Shown: one piece after another, positions 1 through 8,470 of the stretch
Numbering within the stretch: the stretch's first letter is position 1
Layout: each line of letters opens with the position of its first letter
Source of the DNA: an uncultured Eubacteriales bacterium
GTDB lineage: Bacteria > Bacillota > Clostridia > Oscillospirales > Acutalibacteraceae
Direction: 5' to 3'
Assembly: GCA_934488615.1 (NCBI GenBank)
Contig: CAKSSJ010000008.1
Span: forward strand, 1-64,000
Length of the DNA stretch: 64,000 nucleotides
Position numbers and translations under genes: made by a program
The notes under the pieces: generated by a model
Told to the model about the DNA's origin: nothing
What the model saw: the letters and a program-made list of their open reading frames with translations, nothing else
The model's database searches: none

Positions 1-128
1 AGCGTCTCGCTGCGGCTCGGTCACGCTCCGGCTCTGAACGTCCACCGGACGTTCATTCACTACCGTCGCGACACTTCACTACCCCGTAGGAGGAGCCCAC
101 GCTCAATTGAAATTCCTGCCAACCTCAG
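1..128. repeat. Interspersed intergenic repeat (left edge)
   Basis: Non-coding stretch with a hairpin (GAACGTCC, 3-nt loop, GGACGTTC, about positions 36-54). Positions 58-128 (cactaccgtcg... ccccgtaggaggagcccacgct...) match 61849-61915 near the other end of the window by eye at roughly 80%. It lies downstream of the yunB stop codon. I see no credible gene here; open frames across it have no ribosome binding site. It is probably a member of a genome-wide palindromic repeat family. Confidence 0.6.
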
Positions 129-190
129 TACACCTTGCAAAACATATCTATTAGATTTATTATACCAAATCCAATCACGGTTTACAACTT

Positions 191-814
191 TTATCGAATA
201 ATTTCCGCAAAAGTTTGCGGTGTAATTCCGACAACTATGCTTTCGGCAATGCAAACATTGGTTTTGTACGGCACGACAGTGACGTTACCCGAATGGATAA
301 CGTAGGTATTCACGGTTATGTTCATCATGATTCGGTGGTGCGTCTGATTGACCCCTGCCGCCGTGAACTCGTTTTCAAAATCGGTCGTCGTTATGCCCGT
401 CATGACAAATATCAGCGGCATTTTCGGTCCTCTGCCGTTAATAAGCTGTTCACTGAAAAGCACGCTGAACGGAATTTTTATAACATATGATTTCATCTGA
501 TTTATACGCTTGTCTATCTCGTCACCTATGTTGTTGCCGATTTTGTTCAGATAATATGCGTCGGTCGAAACGGACACAATGTTTCCGTTTCCGTCGCGTT
601 CAAATTTTATCAGGTCGGCATATCTTACCTTGTCTGTATCAAGAGAGTTTTCAATTCCTGCCGTTGCCGCCGCAGAAGCCGCGTTCCTTGCCGAATAATT
701 TATCAGCTCTTTTCGTATGTTTGATATTCTGATTTCTGCCATAATAAGCAAAGCCCCGATCGGCACGATAAGAAGCATCGCAACGATCGGGGTAATTTTT
801 CTTTTTCGTCTCAA
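191..814 (-). CDS. yunB: Sporulation protein YunB
   Basis: A 207-residue protein with one N-terminal membrane segment (about residues 9-25, after the basic MRRKRK). It matches the YunB family along its length: the DLIKFERDGNGNI segment, STDAYYLN, the conserved GRGPKMP and GVNQTHHRI motifs, and a closing AESIVVGITP. YunB is a mother-cell membrane protein of endospore formation in Bacillus; its molecular role is not settled. The start is a TTG (814) preceded by GGCGGTGAG. The gene is the main direct sign that the organism is a spore former. It is encoded alone, with a repeat downstream. The family call rests on remembered motifs. Confidence 0.85.
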   Translation of the reverse strand: MRRKRKITPIVAMLLIVPIGALLIMAEIRISNIRKELINYSARNAASAAATAGIENSLDTDKVRYADLIKFERDGNGNIVSVSTDAYYLNKIGNNIGDEIDKRINQMKSYVIKIPFSVLFSEQLINGRGPKMPLIFVMTGITTTDFENEFTAAGVNQTHHRIMMNITVNTYVIHSGNVTVVPYKTNVCIAESIVVGITPQTFAEIIR

Positions 815-878
815 TTATCTCACCGCCTATTTTATACTATGCAAAAAGGCGTCGGTGAGGAACTAAGCAATCAATATA

Positions 879-1760
879 TTAAAGCATTGACTCTAAAATA
901 GCAATAAAAATCGGCGCTAAGAAAGTCAGGTTAAAATAGAAGCCCGAAGCATCAAACATATCATCCGAAACGTCCGCTGTAATTTCAGTTACATTGAACG
1001 GTAACAAATCGGCAGAAGAAAAGGTTTGACTTGCTCCGTCAAGATCCGCCGCATATTCATTGAAGCCTACAAAAGAATCGCCGCGATAGTAAAAATCGAC
1101 GTATGATTCAAGCATTGCGGCAACTCCGTCGCCGTTGTCTCCCGCAAGCTCGGCATATTTAAGAAGCTCTTCCTTTGTAATATCCTCGGGATTCATGCCC
1201 TCGGGCAAAGTAATAAGCCCCTCTTCAACCGCCCTTTTGGCAATTGCGGCAACATCGGGTTCAAAATGCTCAACGCTGACCATTCCGTAAGGCTCAACCT
1301 CCTTATCCTCAACGCTCGTGAGCTTCATACAAGGCATAATGTCATTGTCAAGAGCCTCAATAACAGCATAAAGGAACTCACCGTAACCCGAAATTCCGCT
1401 GTCGGAGTCGAGAATATCCGTTATTTTCATCTTGACTTTCCATGAAGGTATGTAAACCCAAAAATCCTTTTCATCAATAATCAGCTTCGCTTTCAGACCG
1501 AAAACGGTTCCCGTGCCTGCAATTTTAAGCTCGTTCCTGCCGTTTTTGTCCGTAAAGATCTTAGCCGCAAGCTTGACATCGGTTATCTTGATTTTACCGA
1601 AATCAAGCTCGCCGTTTTGTACGGACACACCTATGGATTTGGTTTCATTCAGCTTTTTGACAAAAGCCTCTGATCTGCTTCCTGTGGCAAAAGCGCTGAC
1701 GCAAAGAATCGACGAAATAAGAATCACTGCTGTTAAAATAATGCTGATAAATTTTTTCAT
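879..1760 (-). CDS. Secreted protein of unknown function
   Basis: A 293-residue protein with a clear signal peptide (MKKF, hydrophobic core to about residue 22, likely cleavage after SAFA). The ribosome binding site AAGGAGG sits about 8 nt before the ATG, and a promoter lies just upstream. I do not recognise the family. The segment FWVYIPSWKVKMKITDI resembles VYMVVPDLKVYMEM in the dockerin protein at 37704-38504, so both may share a LolA/LppX-like beta fold; that is inference only. The last 18 residues are hydrophobic (FYFNLTFLAPIFIAILE) and might anchor the protein. It is monocistronic by position. Confidence 0.7.
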   Translation of the reverse strand: MKKFISIILTAVILISSILCVSAFATGSRSEAFVKKLNETKSIGVSVQNGELDFGKIKITDVKLAAKIFTDKNGRNELKIAGTGTVFGLKAKLIIDEKDFWVYIPSWKVKMKITDILDSDSGISGYGEFLYAVIEALDNDIMPCMKLTSVEDKEVEPYGMVSVEHFEPDVAAIAKRAVEEGLITLPEGMNPEDITKEELLKYAELAGDNGDGVAAMLESYVDFYYRGDSFVGFNEYAADLDGASQTFSSADLLPFNVTEITADVSDDMFDASGFYFNLTFLAPIFIAILESML

Positions 1761-1780
1761 AAATATTCCTCCTTGGTTTA

Positions 1781-1809
1781 AGGATAATACATGAAAACAT
1801 CATTGTCAA
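1781..1809 (-). promoter_or_regulatory. Sigma-A-type promoter for the secreted protein
   Basis: On the minus strand TTGACA (1804-1809) and TATCCT (1781-1786) are separated by 17 nt, about 20 nt before the AAGGAGG of the gene starting at 1760. Confidence 0.6.
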
Positions 1810-1825
1810 GTTATAAATTTATTAA

Positions 1826-2143
1826 TCAATAGTTTTCTTTCAAAGCCTCTATAAGGTGGCAAACTAATCTCTTGTGCTCTGTTTTTAATGTGTACCAATC
1901 CTCAAACATTTTCTTTTGTTCATCATTCAAATATACCGTATTTTCAGAATCATCGGTAAAAAACTGCGCCATAGATATTCCCAAGCCTTTACAGATTGCT
2001 TCTATTGTCGGCAGTGTTGGAGCAGTATTCCTGTTAAAGATATTCGAAATTGTACTCTGCGACAATCCGCTGAGCTTTGACAATCTATATTCTGTTATTC
2101 CTTCATTTTCCATCAATTGCTTAATTCTAACTTTTGCATCCAT
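1826..2143 (-). CDS. XRE-family helix-turn-helix regulator
   Basis: A 105-residue protein beginning MDAKVRIKQL. The ATG at 2143 is chosen because AAAGGA lies 10 nt upstream; the open frame runs further upstream to 2224 without a ribosome binding site. Residues about 5-60 form a Cro/C1-type HTH (YRLSKLSGLSQSTISNIF is helices 2-3, then GLGISMAQFF), which binds DNA as a dimer. The C-terminal 40 residues are charged and have no recognised effector domain. It is divergent from the membrane protein at 2265 with about 120 nt between starts, so it may regulate that gene and itself. Target and signal are unknown. Confidence 0.85.
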   Translation of the reverse strand: MDAKVRIKQLMENEGITEYRLSKLSGLSQSTISNIFNRNTAPTLPTIEAICKGLGISMAQFFTDDSENTVYLNDEQKKMFEDWYTLKTEHKRLVCHLIEALKENY

Positions 2144-2207
2144 AAAATCACATTCCTTTGGATTGATTTTACTCTTATTTTTTGTCCTAAAATAGTTATT
2201 ATTTGTA

Positions 2208-2236
2208 TTGACAATATAATTCAATTGAGTTATAAT
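2208..2236 (+). promoter_or_regulatory. Consensus sigma-A promoter
   Basis: TTGACA (2208-2213), a 17-nt spacer and TATAAT (2231-2236) match the consensus exactly, 28 nt before the ATG at 2265. It lies in the shared region with the XRE gene, where repressor binding would be expected. No clear inverted repeat could be assigned as the operator. Confidence 0.75.
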
Positions 2237-2264
2237 GTAGAAAAATGACGAAAGGAAAAGTTTT

Positions 2265-3167
2265 ATGGATAAAAATGACCTTGTAAAATATTTAAGTTAC
2301 CTCAAAACCATGGAGGAATCGGTTTATACTCTGGAAGCCACAAAAGATAAGCTTACTCAAAGAATCAACTCACTCGGATTTCCTTACACATACTATGCTC
2401 CAGTCAAAAAATCAAAGTCTATTATTTCAGGAGATACCGTTGGTTGGGTAGTTTTTGCCGGAATAATCGGTATAATTATAGGTGTTATTGCCGGTTTTTT
2501 TAACTTTATTGATTTTGAAAGATTTTTCATTGACATTGCGAAATTTGCCATACCAATACCTATTATCGCTTTAATATTAAGCATTTTGATAACAGTTTCC
2601 GATAATCGAGATTATGACCGTGAATATCAATCTGAACTCAAAAATTATGAGTTAAATACACTTTATGACAAACAGCGAGTGGAACAAGAATTGAAAGAGA
2701 AAAGTTTTTTAATTGGAGAAAGGACAAAAATTGAAAATCAGCTTTCCCGTGTAAAAAAAGATTTATCAGAAGCTTACTCCATTGGAATTATATTTGAAAC
2801 ATACCGTAACTTCTGCGCCGTTTCTTCGTTCTATGAATATCTCGCTTCAGGAGTGTGCGATTCTCTGGACGGACCTGACGGAGCAATGCGACTTTATAGG
2901 AATGAAGTTTTGCAAGGAAGAATAATTGAATCCTTACAAAGGATTATGCGTTCACTTAATGACATTAAACAAAATCAGTACACTCTCTATGAAGCTATAG
3001 AACGAGGAAACTCCATATCCGAAAATCTGCTTAATGCATCAATTCAGCTTGGAAATCAGAATGAACAAATTATTCAAAACACTGCAATTGACGCTCACAA
3101 CAGTGAAATAGCCAGAAACGACTTAAATATGTTGACCTGGATTACTGCGGCAAATTCAAAATGGTAA
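2265..3167 (+). CDS. Two-TM coiled-coil protein of unknown function
   Basis: A 300-residue protein. Residues 1-35 are helical; two membrane segments follow (about 57-77, VVFAGIIGIIIGVIAGFF; about 91-110, IPIIALILSILITV). Then comes a charged stretch with coiled-coil character (about 118-170, DYDREYQSELKNYEL onward) and a Gln/Asn-rich helical C-terminus. There is no signal peptide. Preceded by AAAGGAAAAG and a consensus promoter, and divergent from an XRE regulator. The two may form a small regulated unit, possibly acquired, but I see no integrase or toxin motif. It is followed by a bidirectional terminator. Function not recognised. Confidence 0.75.
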   Translation: MDKNDLVKYLSYLKTMEESVYTLEATKDKLTQRINSLGFPYTYYAPVKKSKSIISGDTVGWVVFAGIIGIIIGVIAGFFNFIDFERFFIDIAKFAIPIPIIALILSILITVSDNRDYDREYQSELKNYELNTLYDKQRVEQELKEKSFLIGERTKIENQLSRVKKDLSEAYSIGIIFETYRNFCAVSSFYEYLASGVCDSLDGPDGAMRLYRNEVLQGRIIESLQRIMRSLNDIKQNQYTLYEAIERGNSISENLLNASIQLGNQNEQIIQNTAIDAHNSEIARNDLNMLTWITAANSKW

Positions 3168-3172
3168 AAGCA

Positions 3173-3216
3173 ATCCCCTTTCGTTGATTTCATATCAGCG
3201 AAAGGGGATATTTTTT
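3173..3216. terminator. Bidirectional intrinsic terminator
   Basis: The stem ATCCCCTTTCG / CGAAAGGGGAT (3173-3183 with 3199-3209) is followed by a T-run on the plus strand; the minus-strand side ends GATTGCTTTT. It separates the convergent 2265-3167 gene and rpoD. Confidence 0.8.
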
Positions 3217-3225
3217 ATTCAACTA

Positions 3226-4341
3226 TCAATCAAGAAAATCCTTGAGCTTCTTGCTTCTGCTCGGGTGGCGAAGCTTTCTGAGAGCCTTGGCTTCAATCTG
3301 ACGGATACGCTCACGGGTAACGTCAAATTCCTTGCCGACCTCCTCAAGAGTGTGCGGATGTCCGCCCTCAAGGCCGAAGCGAAGCGCCAAAACCTTTGCC
3401 TCACGGGGAGTAAGCGTTTCAAGAACATCGTCAAGCTGTTCCTTAAGAAGAAGAATTGATGCGGCATCTGCCGGTGCCGGAGCGTCGTCATCAGGGATGA
3501 AATCGCCAAGATGGCTGTCCTCCTCCTCACCGATGGGTGTTTCAAGCGAAACAGGCTCCTGAGCCACACGGAGAATTTCACGAACCTTTGAAACAGGCAT
3601 TGAAAGCTCCTGTGCAATTTCCTCTGCGCTCGGATCTCTGCCGTTTTTATGAAGGAGCTGGCTGTTGGTCTTTTTAACCTTGTTGATCGTTTCAACCATA
3701 TGAACAGGAATACGGATCGTTCTCGCCTGATCGGCAATGGCACGGGTGATAGCCTGTCTTATCCACCATGTAGCGTAGGTTGAGAACTTGAATCCCTTTG
3801 TATAGTCAAACTTATCAACCGCCTTGATAAGTCCGAGGTTGCCCTCCTGAATGAGGTCAAGGAAGTGCATGCCTCTGCCGACATATCTCTTTGCGATCGA
3901 AACAACAAGACGAAGGTTTGCTTCCGCAAGACGCTTCTTGGCGGCGGCATCATTTTCGTTGATTCTCATTGCAAGGTCGATCTCCTCCTCAGCGGTAAGA
4001 AGAGGAATTCGTCCGATCTCCTTAAGATAAACCTTAACGGGATCGTCTGCGCCCTGATTCTTGTCGTCAACGTCCTCGGTTGCAAGCTCCGCAGACTTCG
4101 GCATGTCCATGTCAAAGTCAACATTTTCAAGATCGACGTTTGAAAGATCGTCTATAAGCTCGATGTTCTGATTTTCAAGCGTCTCATAGAGCTTGTCCAG
4201 ATCCTCAAGCTCAAGGTCAATGTCGAGGATTGCCTGGTCGATATCCTGAGTTGTGAGCTTTCCGTTCGCCTTACCCTTTTCAATCAGGTTTTTGAGAACG
4301 GTCTTTTTGTCCAAGGGTGCTGTCATTGCATTGTTTTCCAT
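3226..4341 (-). CDS. rpoD: RNA polymerase primary sigma factor (sigma-70)
   Basis: A 371-residue housekeeping sigma factor. Region 1.2 ([21 protein letters not shown]), region 2 with the -10 recognition helix ([15 protein letters not shown]), region 3 ([19 protein letters not shown]) and region 4 with the -35 helix ([20 protein letters not shown]) are all present. Its length fits a Firmicutes SigA, including the short acidic N-terminus. It directs transcription from TTGACA/TATAAT promoters like those marked elsewhere here. It lies 15 nt after dnaG, the conserved macromolecular-synthesis arrangement in Firmicutes. The symbol sigA is equally valid. Confidence 0.97.
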   Translation of the reverse strand: MENNAMTAPLDKKTVLKNLIEKGKANGKLTTQDIDQAILDIDLELEDLDKLYETLENQNIELIDDLSNVDLENVDFDMDMPKSAELATEDVDDKNQGADDPVKVYLKEIGRIPLLTAEEEIDLAMRINENDAAAKKRLAEANLRLVVSIAKRYVGRGMHFLDLIQEGNLGLIKAVDKFDYTKGFKFSTYATWWIRQAITRAIADQARTIRIPVHMVETINKVKKTNSQLLHKNGRDPSAEEIAQELSMPVSKVREILRVAQEPVSLETPIGEEEDSHLGDFIPDDDAPAPADAASILLLKEQLDDVLETLTPREAKVLALRFGLEGGHPHTLEEVGKEFDVTRERIRQIEAKALRKLRHPSRSKKLKDFLD

Positions 4342-4356
4342 AGCGTTACTCCTTAT

Positions 4357-6117
4357 TTAACTTCCGTTTGGATTTTTGAAAAGGTTTCTGAATTCTTCTT
4401 CACTCATCTGTGACACGTCCGAAACAGATACCTTATTTTTTTCTTTTTCAAGAACTTTTATACAATCGTCACATTCCGCGACGGTGTTGCTTAATTGCTG
4501 TGTCATTGAAACAAAGCGCGCGATCCTGCCCATTTCCTCGGGAGTAAACTCCGCGGAAAGCAGTGAAAGATCCGTTCCCCTGCCCTCGTCAAGTCGGCTT
4601 GCAAGCGCATGCCATACGCGGCGGTTGAAATCGGTAACGAAAATATCCTCGCTGACCCTGTCTCTGATTTTTTTATAAAAATCGGGGTTATGCATTATCG
4701 TAGCGATGAGCGTTTCCTCCGCCTTTGCGGCTTTGAGGTGCTTTGAACGCTCGGGATTCACCGTGTCCTTCGGCATGACCGTGTCGCGGATGATCTCGCT
4801 GAACTGCTCCTTGCTCTGCGCTCTCGTTCGCCGCTTATATGCTCGCTTTATCTCCTGAATAATCGCGTCCTTGCTGACCGACATTTCATCGGCAAGCTTT
4901 GCCGCGTACATATCCTGCTCAATCGGGTTGCCCTTTGAAAGAATATCGGCAACGGCGGTCAGAAACTTCGACCTGCCGTCAATGGATTCAACATCGTATT
5001 TGTCACGCTCGCGCAGGATGCTGTATTCTATATCGTTTGCGGCGCCGTCAAGAAGATTCTGGAACTTCTCTCTGCCGTAGTTTTTGATTATTTCATCGGG
5101 ATCCTTGCCGCCCGTGAGCTTCAGAACTCTTATTTTCAAGCCAGTCTGCCCGAAAATACCGATTGCGCGCTTTGTTGCTTTCTGACCCGCTTCATCGGAA
5201 TCGTAGGAAAGAATCACCTCGTCGGCATACCTCGAAATGAGCCTTGCCTGCTCCTGTGTGAGAGCCGTTCCGAGACAGGCAATAGAATTTGTAAAGCCCG
5301 CCTGATGAAGGGCGATAACGTCCATATAGCCCTCGCAGACGATCAGACTGCTCGGGTTGCCGTTCTTGGCAAAATTCAGGGCAAAAACACCGTTGCTTTT
5401 CTTATAAACAAGCGTGTCCGACGTGTTGACGTACTTCGGCTTTGAATCGTCAAGCACGCGTCCGCCGAATGCGATAACATTTCCTCTGAGGTCGATTATC
5501 GGCACCATTGCGCGGTTTCGGAAATTGTCATAATAGCTGATCTTGCCGTTTTTATCGCTCCTTTTGACAAGGTTGGCATCGTAAAGCTCCTGATTGGTAA
5601 AGCCCTTCGAATGCATATAATCGCGCAGTGCGCTCCATGAATCAGGCGCAAAGCCGAGGCCGAAATGCTTTATCGTCTGCATTGAAAGCCGACGCTTGCC
5701 CGCAAAATAGTCAAGACCAATCTTACCCTCGGGTGACATCATTGTTTGATGAAAAAACTTTGCCGCCTCGCGGTTTGCCGCCAGAATACGCTGACGGTGC
5801 TTTGCTATCGTATCGTCATAGCCCTCGTCGGGCATTCTCATTCCCGCACGGTCGGCAAGCTGCTTGACCGCCTCGACATAATCAAGGTTTTCGATTCGCC
5901 GCATAAAGGTTATCGCGTCACCGCCTGCGCCGCATCCGAAGCAGTAGAACGACTGACTTTCGGGATAAACGGTAAAGGACGGCGTTTTTTCGTTATGGAA
6001 CGGGCATAAGCCCTTGGGGGTTCTTCCGCGCTTTGAGAGGTTGACATATTGAGATATAAGGCTCTCGATATCGGTTCTTTCGCGCAGTTCGTTCAGAAAT
6101 TCATCGCTTATTGCCAT
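4357..6117 (-). CDS. dnaG: DNA primase
   Basis: A 586-residue primase that synthesises RNA primers at the replication fork. The N-terminal zinc-binding domain shows CPFHNEKTPSF and FYCFGCGAGGD (residues about 38-67). The RNA polymerase core follows, with the TOPRIM elements VCEGYMDVIALHQAGF and the acidic SYDSDEAGQKA. The C-terminal third is the helicase-interaction domain and is divergent. Gene order dgt-dnaG-rpoD with gaps of about 15-25 nt indicates one operon. Confidence 0.97.
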   Translation of the reverse strand: MAISDEFLNELRERTDIESLISQYVNLSKRGRTPKGLCPFHNEKTPSFTVYPESQSFYCFGCGAGGDAITFMRRIENLDYVEAVKQLADRAGMRMPDEGYDDTIAKHRQRILAANREAAKFFHQTMMSPEGKIGLDYFAGKRRLSMQTIKHFGLGFAPDSWSALRDYMHSKGFTNQELYDANLVKRSDKNGKISYYDNFRNRAMVPIIDLRGNVIAFGGRVLDDSKPKYVNTSDTLVYKKSNGVFALNFAKNGNPSSLIVCEGYMDVIALHQAGFTNSIACLGTALTQEQARLISRYADEVILSYDSDEAGQKATKRAIGIFGQTGLKIRVLKLTGGKDPDEIIKNYGREKFQNLLDGAANDIEYSILRERDKYDVESIDGRSKFLTAVADILSKGNPIEQDMYAAKLADEMSVSKDAIIQEIKRAYKRRTRAQSKEQFSEIIRDTVMPKDTVNPERSKHLKAAKAEETLIATIMHNPDFYKKIRDRVSEDIFVTDFNRRVWHALASRLDEGRGTDLSLLSAEFTPEEMGRIARFVSMTQQLSNTVAECDDCIKVLEKEKNKVSVSDVSQMSEEEFRNLFKNPNGS

Positions 6118-6141
6118 AATATCAACCTCCTTAATTTTTAT

Positions 6142-7146
6142 TTAAACCATCATCCACGAGTTGGGCACAAAAAGCTCCTCAAACGTGCTGACGGCAAATC
6201 TGTCCGTCATGCCTGCAACATAGTCGCATACGGCGCGTTCGACACCCTCTTTTTCACTTATTTTTATGTAAAGCTCGGGCATCTCGTCGGGATGGTTCAA
6301 GTAGTATTCATAAAGCCACTTTATCATCTCAACCGCCTTTGTCTCCTCGCTCTTGCAAGCGGGATTCGTATATACTCTCTCGAACATGAACGAATGAAGA
6401 GTTGCAAACGCATCGGCGCAATCCTCTCCGAGAATTATATCGTTTTTGCTGTTCCTGACAACGGATTTAACAAGCTTATCTATGCGCTGACCCTTTGAAT
6501 ATCCGAGCGCATCACGGATATCCTTGGGGATATCTTCCTCTTTCATAACTCCGGCATGAACGGCATCGTCAATATCGTGATTTATATATGCAATTCTGTC
6601 GGCGATGCGGACGATTCTGCCCTCTAAGGTTGCCGCTTCTTCGCCGTTTGTGTGACGGTCAATGCCGTTTCTGACCTCCCATGTGAGGTTCAGACCCTTA
6701 CCCTCTTTCTCGATAACGTCAACCACTCGGACGCTCTGCTCATAGTGGCGGAATCCACCGTAGCAAACGCTGTTGAGCGCTCGCTCGCCAGCATGGCCGA
6801 ACGGAGTGTGCCCGAGGTCATGACCGAGCGCAATGGCTTCCGTCAGCGTCTCGTTAAGTCCGAGGCAGACGGCAATCGTCCTCGCGATCTGCGCAACCTC
6901 AAGGGTGTGGGTAAGTCGCGTCCTGTAATAATCTCCCTGGGGCGAAAGGAAAACCTGGGTCTTATGCTTTAAACGGCGAAAAGAGTTGCAATGTATGACG
7001 CGGTCGCGGTCATGCTGAAAACAGGTTCTCAACTCGGTTTCAGGTTCAGGGACGAGCCTGCCCCTGCTTGAATCCGAAAAACAGGCATTACTGCTGAGAA
7101 TAAGATGCTCGTTTTCACAAAGCCTTTCTCTGACTGTTTTATTCAT
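6142..7146 (-). CDS. dgt: dGTP triphosphohydrolase-like HD protein
   Basis: A 334-residue HD-superfamily hydrolase of the Dgt family, which removes triphosphate from dNTPs. The metal-binding set is visible: RTRLTHTLEVAQ (first His), the HD pair in ALGHDLGHTPFGHAGE, and a downstream Asp (ADRIAYINHDIDDA). The N-terminal RDRVIHCNSFRRLKHKTQVF is typical of the short Firmicutes type. ATG at 7146 is preferred over an upstream GTG because GAGAGGTG lies 6 nt before it. It is the first gene of the dnaG-rpoD group, as in many Clostridia. Exact substrate preference cannot be read from sequence. Confidence 0.92.
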   Translation of the reverse strand: MNKTVRERLCENEHLILSSNACFSDSSRGRLVPEPETELRTCFQHDRDRVIHCNSFRRLKHKTQVFLSPQGDYYRTRLTHTLEVAQIARTIAVCLGLNETLTEAIALGHDLGHTPFGHAGERALNSVCYGGFRHYEQSVRVVDVIEKEGKGLNLTWEVRNGIDRHTNGEEAATLEGRIVRIADRIAYINHDIDDAVHAGVMKEEDIPKDIRDALGYSKGQRIDKLVKSVVRNSKNDIILGEDCADAFATLHSFMFERVYTNPACKSEETKAVEMIKWLYEYYLNHPDEMPELYIKISEKEGVERAVCDYVAGMTDRFAVSTFEELFVPNSWMMV

Positions 7147-7219
7147 ACAACACACCTCTCACTGTTCTATTTAATATATACTCCGTTTTTCGCCCTTTTC
7201 CTCTTTTTATTTTAAAAAT

Positions 7220-7840
7220 TTAAGGCATTGCCTCAAAAACTTCGCCTATTTCTTCGCTTTTGAACTTTCCGAAGCTCAAATCGACAAGCTTTTTCTCAAA
7301 ATTATCGACATCATCGGTCGGCATCTTGAATGTGACCGTCACCGTGTCGGCAAAATCGGCATTGTCAATCGCCCCGCCGCACTCAGGTATAAGCGAATTG
7401 AGCCTGCCGTAGAAATTGTAGTCACAGCAGACCTTCAGCACCTTGCAAAGCTTCATCGTTATAATTCCGCCTGCTTCAACGGCGATCTTGGCGGTGTGGG
7501 AATACGCTCTGACAAGTCCGCCCGTGCCGAGAAGCGTGCCGCCGAAATAGCGGGTCGCAACAACAACACAATCGGTCAAATTCTCCTTGAGGAGAACGTC
7601 GAGCACGGGAATTCCGGCGGTGCCCTGCGGCTCGCCGTCGTCGGAATATCGGCGCGTTTGCCCGTCTCTGAGAACATAGGCATAGACATTGTGAGTTGCG
7701 TCCCAATGCTTCGATTTTATCTCATTGATAAAGGCGACCGCCTCCTCCTGAGTTGTGACAGGCTTAATATAGCCGATAAATCTGGACTTTTTCTCAATGA
7801 ATTCGTCGCTCGACGCATTCGCAATTGTTCTGTACTCCAA
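7220..7840 (-). CDS. YigZ/IMPACT-family protein
   Basis: A 206-residue protein of the YigZ (IMPACT, UPF0029) family. The N-terminal domain carries the conserved EFIEKKSRFIGYI, HWDATHNVYAYVLRDG and the signature DDGEPQGTAGIPVLDVL, then VVVATRYFGGTLLGTGGLVRAYS. A C-terminal EF-G domain V-like module follows. The biochemical role in bacteria is unsettled. The start appears to be TTG at 7840 with AGGGGG about 7 nt upstream. It is followed by dgt after 73 nt and preceded by the rpmE terminator. Confidence 0.92.
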   Translation of the reverse strand: MEYRTIANASSDEFIEKKSRFIGYIKPVTTQEEAVAFINEIKSKHWDATHNVYAYVLRDGQTRRYSDDGEPQGTAGIPVLDVLLKENLTDCVVVATRYFGGTLLGTGGLVRAYSHTAKIAVEAGGIITMKLCKVLKVCCDYNFYGRLNSLIPECGGAIDNADFADTVTVTFKMPTDDVDNFEKKLVDLSFGKFKSEEIGEVFEAMP

Positions 7841-7867
7841 GGCGATCCCCCTCTCACTCTTATTACC

Positions 7868-7898
7868 TAAAAAAAGACGGTGTTAAATACACCGCCTT
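7868..7898 (-). terminator. Intrinsic terminator after rpmE
   Basis: On the minus strand GGCGGTGT / ACACCGTC pair around a short loop, followed by TTTTTTT. It lies about 12 nt after the rpmE stop codon and before the YigZ start. Confidence 0.8.
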
Positions 7899-7909
7899 TT
7901 CTCTCATCA

Positions 7910-8113
7910 TTATTTAGACAAATTGAAACGCTTATTGAAGCGGTCAACACGTCCGCCTGTGTCAACAAGCTTCTGCTTACCTGTAAAGAACGGGTGGCAT
8001 TTTGAGCAAATATCAACACGCAGATCCTTCTTTGTTGAACAAGTCTTTATCTCATTACCGCAAGCACAACGAACGACTGTCTCTTCGTACTTAGGATGAA
8101 TTCCTTCCTTCAT
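7910..8113 (-). CDS. rpmE: Ribosomal protein L31 (zinc-binding form)
   Basis: A 67-residue 50S subunit protein, MKEGIHPKY onward. It is the C+ form: Cys residues in RCACGNE and [12 protein letters not shown] bind Zn(II). ATG 8113 is supported by AAAGAGGTG 7 nt upstream; an in-frame extension to 8140 lacks such a site. It has its own promoter and terminator. In other bacteria the zinc form is a zinc reserve repressed or replaced under Zn limitation; the nearby zinc-uptake operon makes that link worth noting, though no Zur-like site was seen in front of rpmE. Confidence 0.97.
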   Translation of the reverse strand: MKEGIHPKYEETVVRCACGNEIKTCSTKKDLRVDICSKCHPFFTGKQKLVDTGGRVDRFNKRFNLSK

Positions 8114-8149
8114 GTGTTTCACCTCTTTCGATATATTCACGCAACAGCT

Positions 8150-8178
8150 ATTGTATCACAGGTTTTATGAAAATGCAA
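8150..8178 (-). promoter_or_regulatory. Promoter of rpmE
   Basis: TTGCAT (8173-8178) and TACAAT (8150-8155) on the minus strand with a 17-nt spacer, 37 nt ahead of the rpmE start. Confidence 0.7.
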
Positions 8179-8198
8179 TAGCTTTTACAAATATTTTT

Positions 8199-8218
8199 AA
8201 AAAAACAGACCCCGTCTG
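8199..8218 (-). terminator. Second terminator behind the 5S gene
   Basis: Short stem CAGAC-GGG-GTCTG on the minus strand followed by seven T. Back-up to the hairpin at 8238-8266. Confidence 0.55.
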
Positions 8219-8237
8219 CTGACAGGATCCGTGAAAG

Positions 8238-8266
8238 CAAAACAGCCGTTATAAAAACGACTGTTT
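8238..8266 (-). terminator. Terminator of the 5S rRNA gene
   Basis: On the minus strand AACAGTCGTT and AACGGCTGTT form a 10-bp stem (one G-U pair) with a 5-nt loop and end in TTTT, directly behind the 5S 3' end. Confidence 0.8.
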
Positions 8267-8272
8267 GATTAT

Positions 8273-8388
8273 GTCGGCGTCGCCTTATCTTCCCGGGCGG
8301 CTGCCCGCCAAGTATTTTCAGCGCGGAAGAGCTTAACTACCGTGTTCGGGATGGGAACGGGTGGACCCTCTTCGCCATCGACACCGAC
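8273..8388 (-). rRNA. rrf: 5S ribosomal RNA (stand-alone)
   Basis: About 116 nt on the minus strand. It contains the conserved 5S core GGTCCACCCGTTCCCATCCC, GAACACGGTAGTTAAG, CTCTTCCGCG and the closing GGGAAGATAAGGCGACGCCGAC; the 5' end GTCGGTGTCG pairs with the 3' end CGGCGACGCCGAC region. No 16S, 23S or tRNA lies next to it: neighbours are rpmE and a flavin reductase. It has its own consensus promoter, a leader hairpin and two terminators, so it seems to be an independent transcription unit rather than an operon fragment. End points are accurate to a few bases. Confidence 0.93.
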
Positions 8389-8392
8389 TCCG

Positions 8393-8412
8393 TTGGGAGC
8401 TATTGCTCCCAA
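8393..8412 (-). other. Leader hairpin before 5S rRNA
   Basis: A perfect 8-bp stem, TTGGGAGC / GCTCCCAA with loop AATA on the minus strand, between the predicted transcription start (about 8417) and the mature 5S. It may serve 5S precursor processing. Confidence 0.6.
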
Positions 8413-8423
8413 GCGACTTGCTT

Positions 8424-8452
8424 ATTATATACCGTGATCACCGATTTGTCAA
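8424..8452 (-). promoter_or_regulatory. Consensus promoter of the 5S gene
   Basis: TTGACA (8447-8452), 17-nt spacer, TATAAT (8424-8429) on the minus strand: an exact match to the sigma-A consensus, as expected for a stable-RNA gene. Confidence 0.88.
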
Positions 8453-8470
8453 GCACTTTTTTAAAGTTTT

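Noticed and set aside
3219..3743. 174-residue frame inside rpoD
   Set aside because: Arg/Leu-rich shadow in another frame of a well-conserved sigma factor.
8199..8452. Remnant of a full rRNA operon
   Set aside because: No 16S, 23S or tRNA sequence flanks the 5S gene, and it has a complete promoter and terminators of its own.
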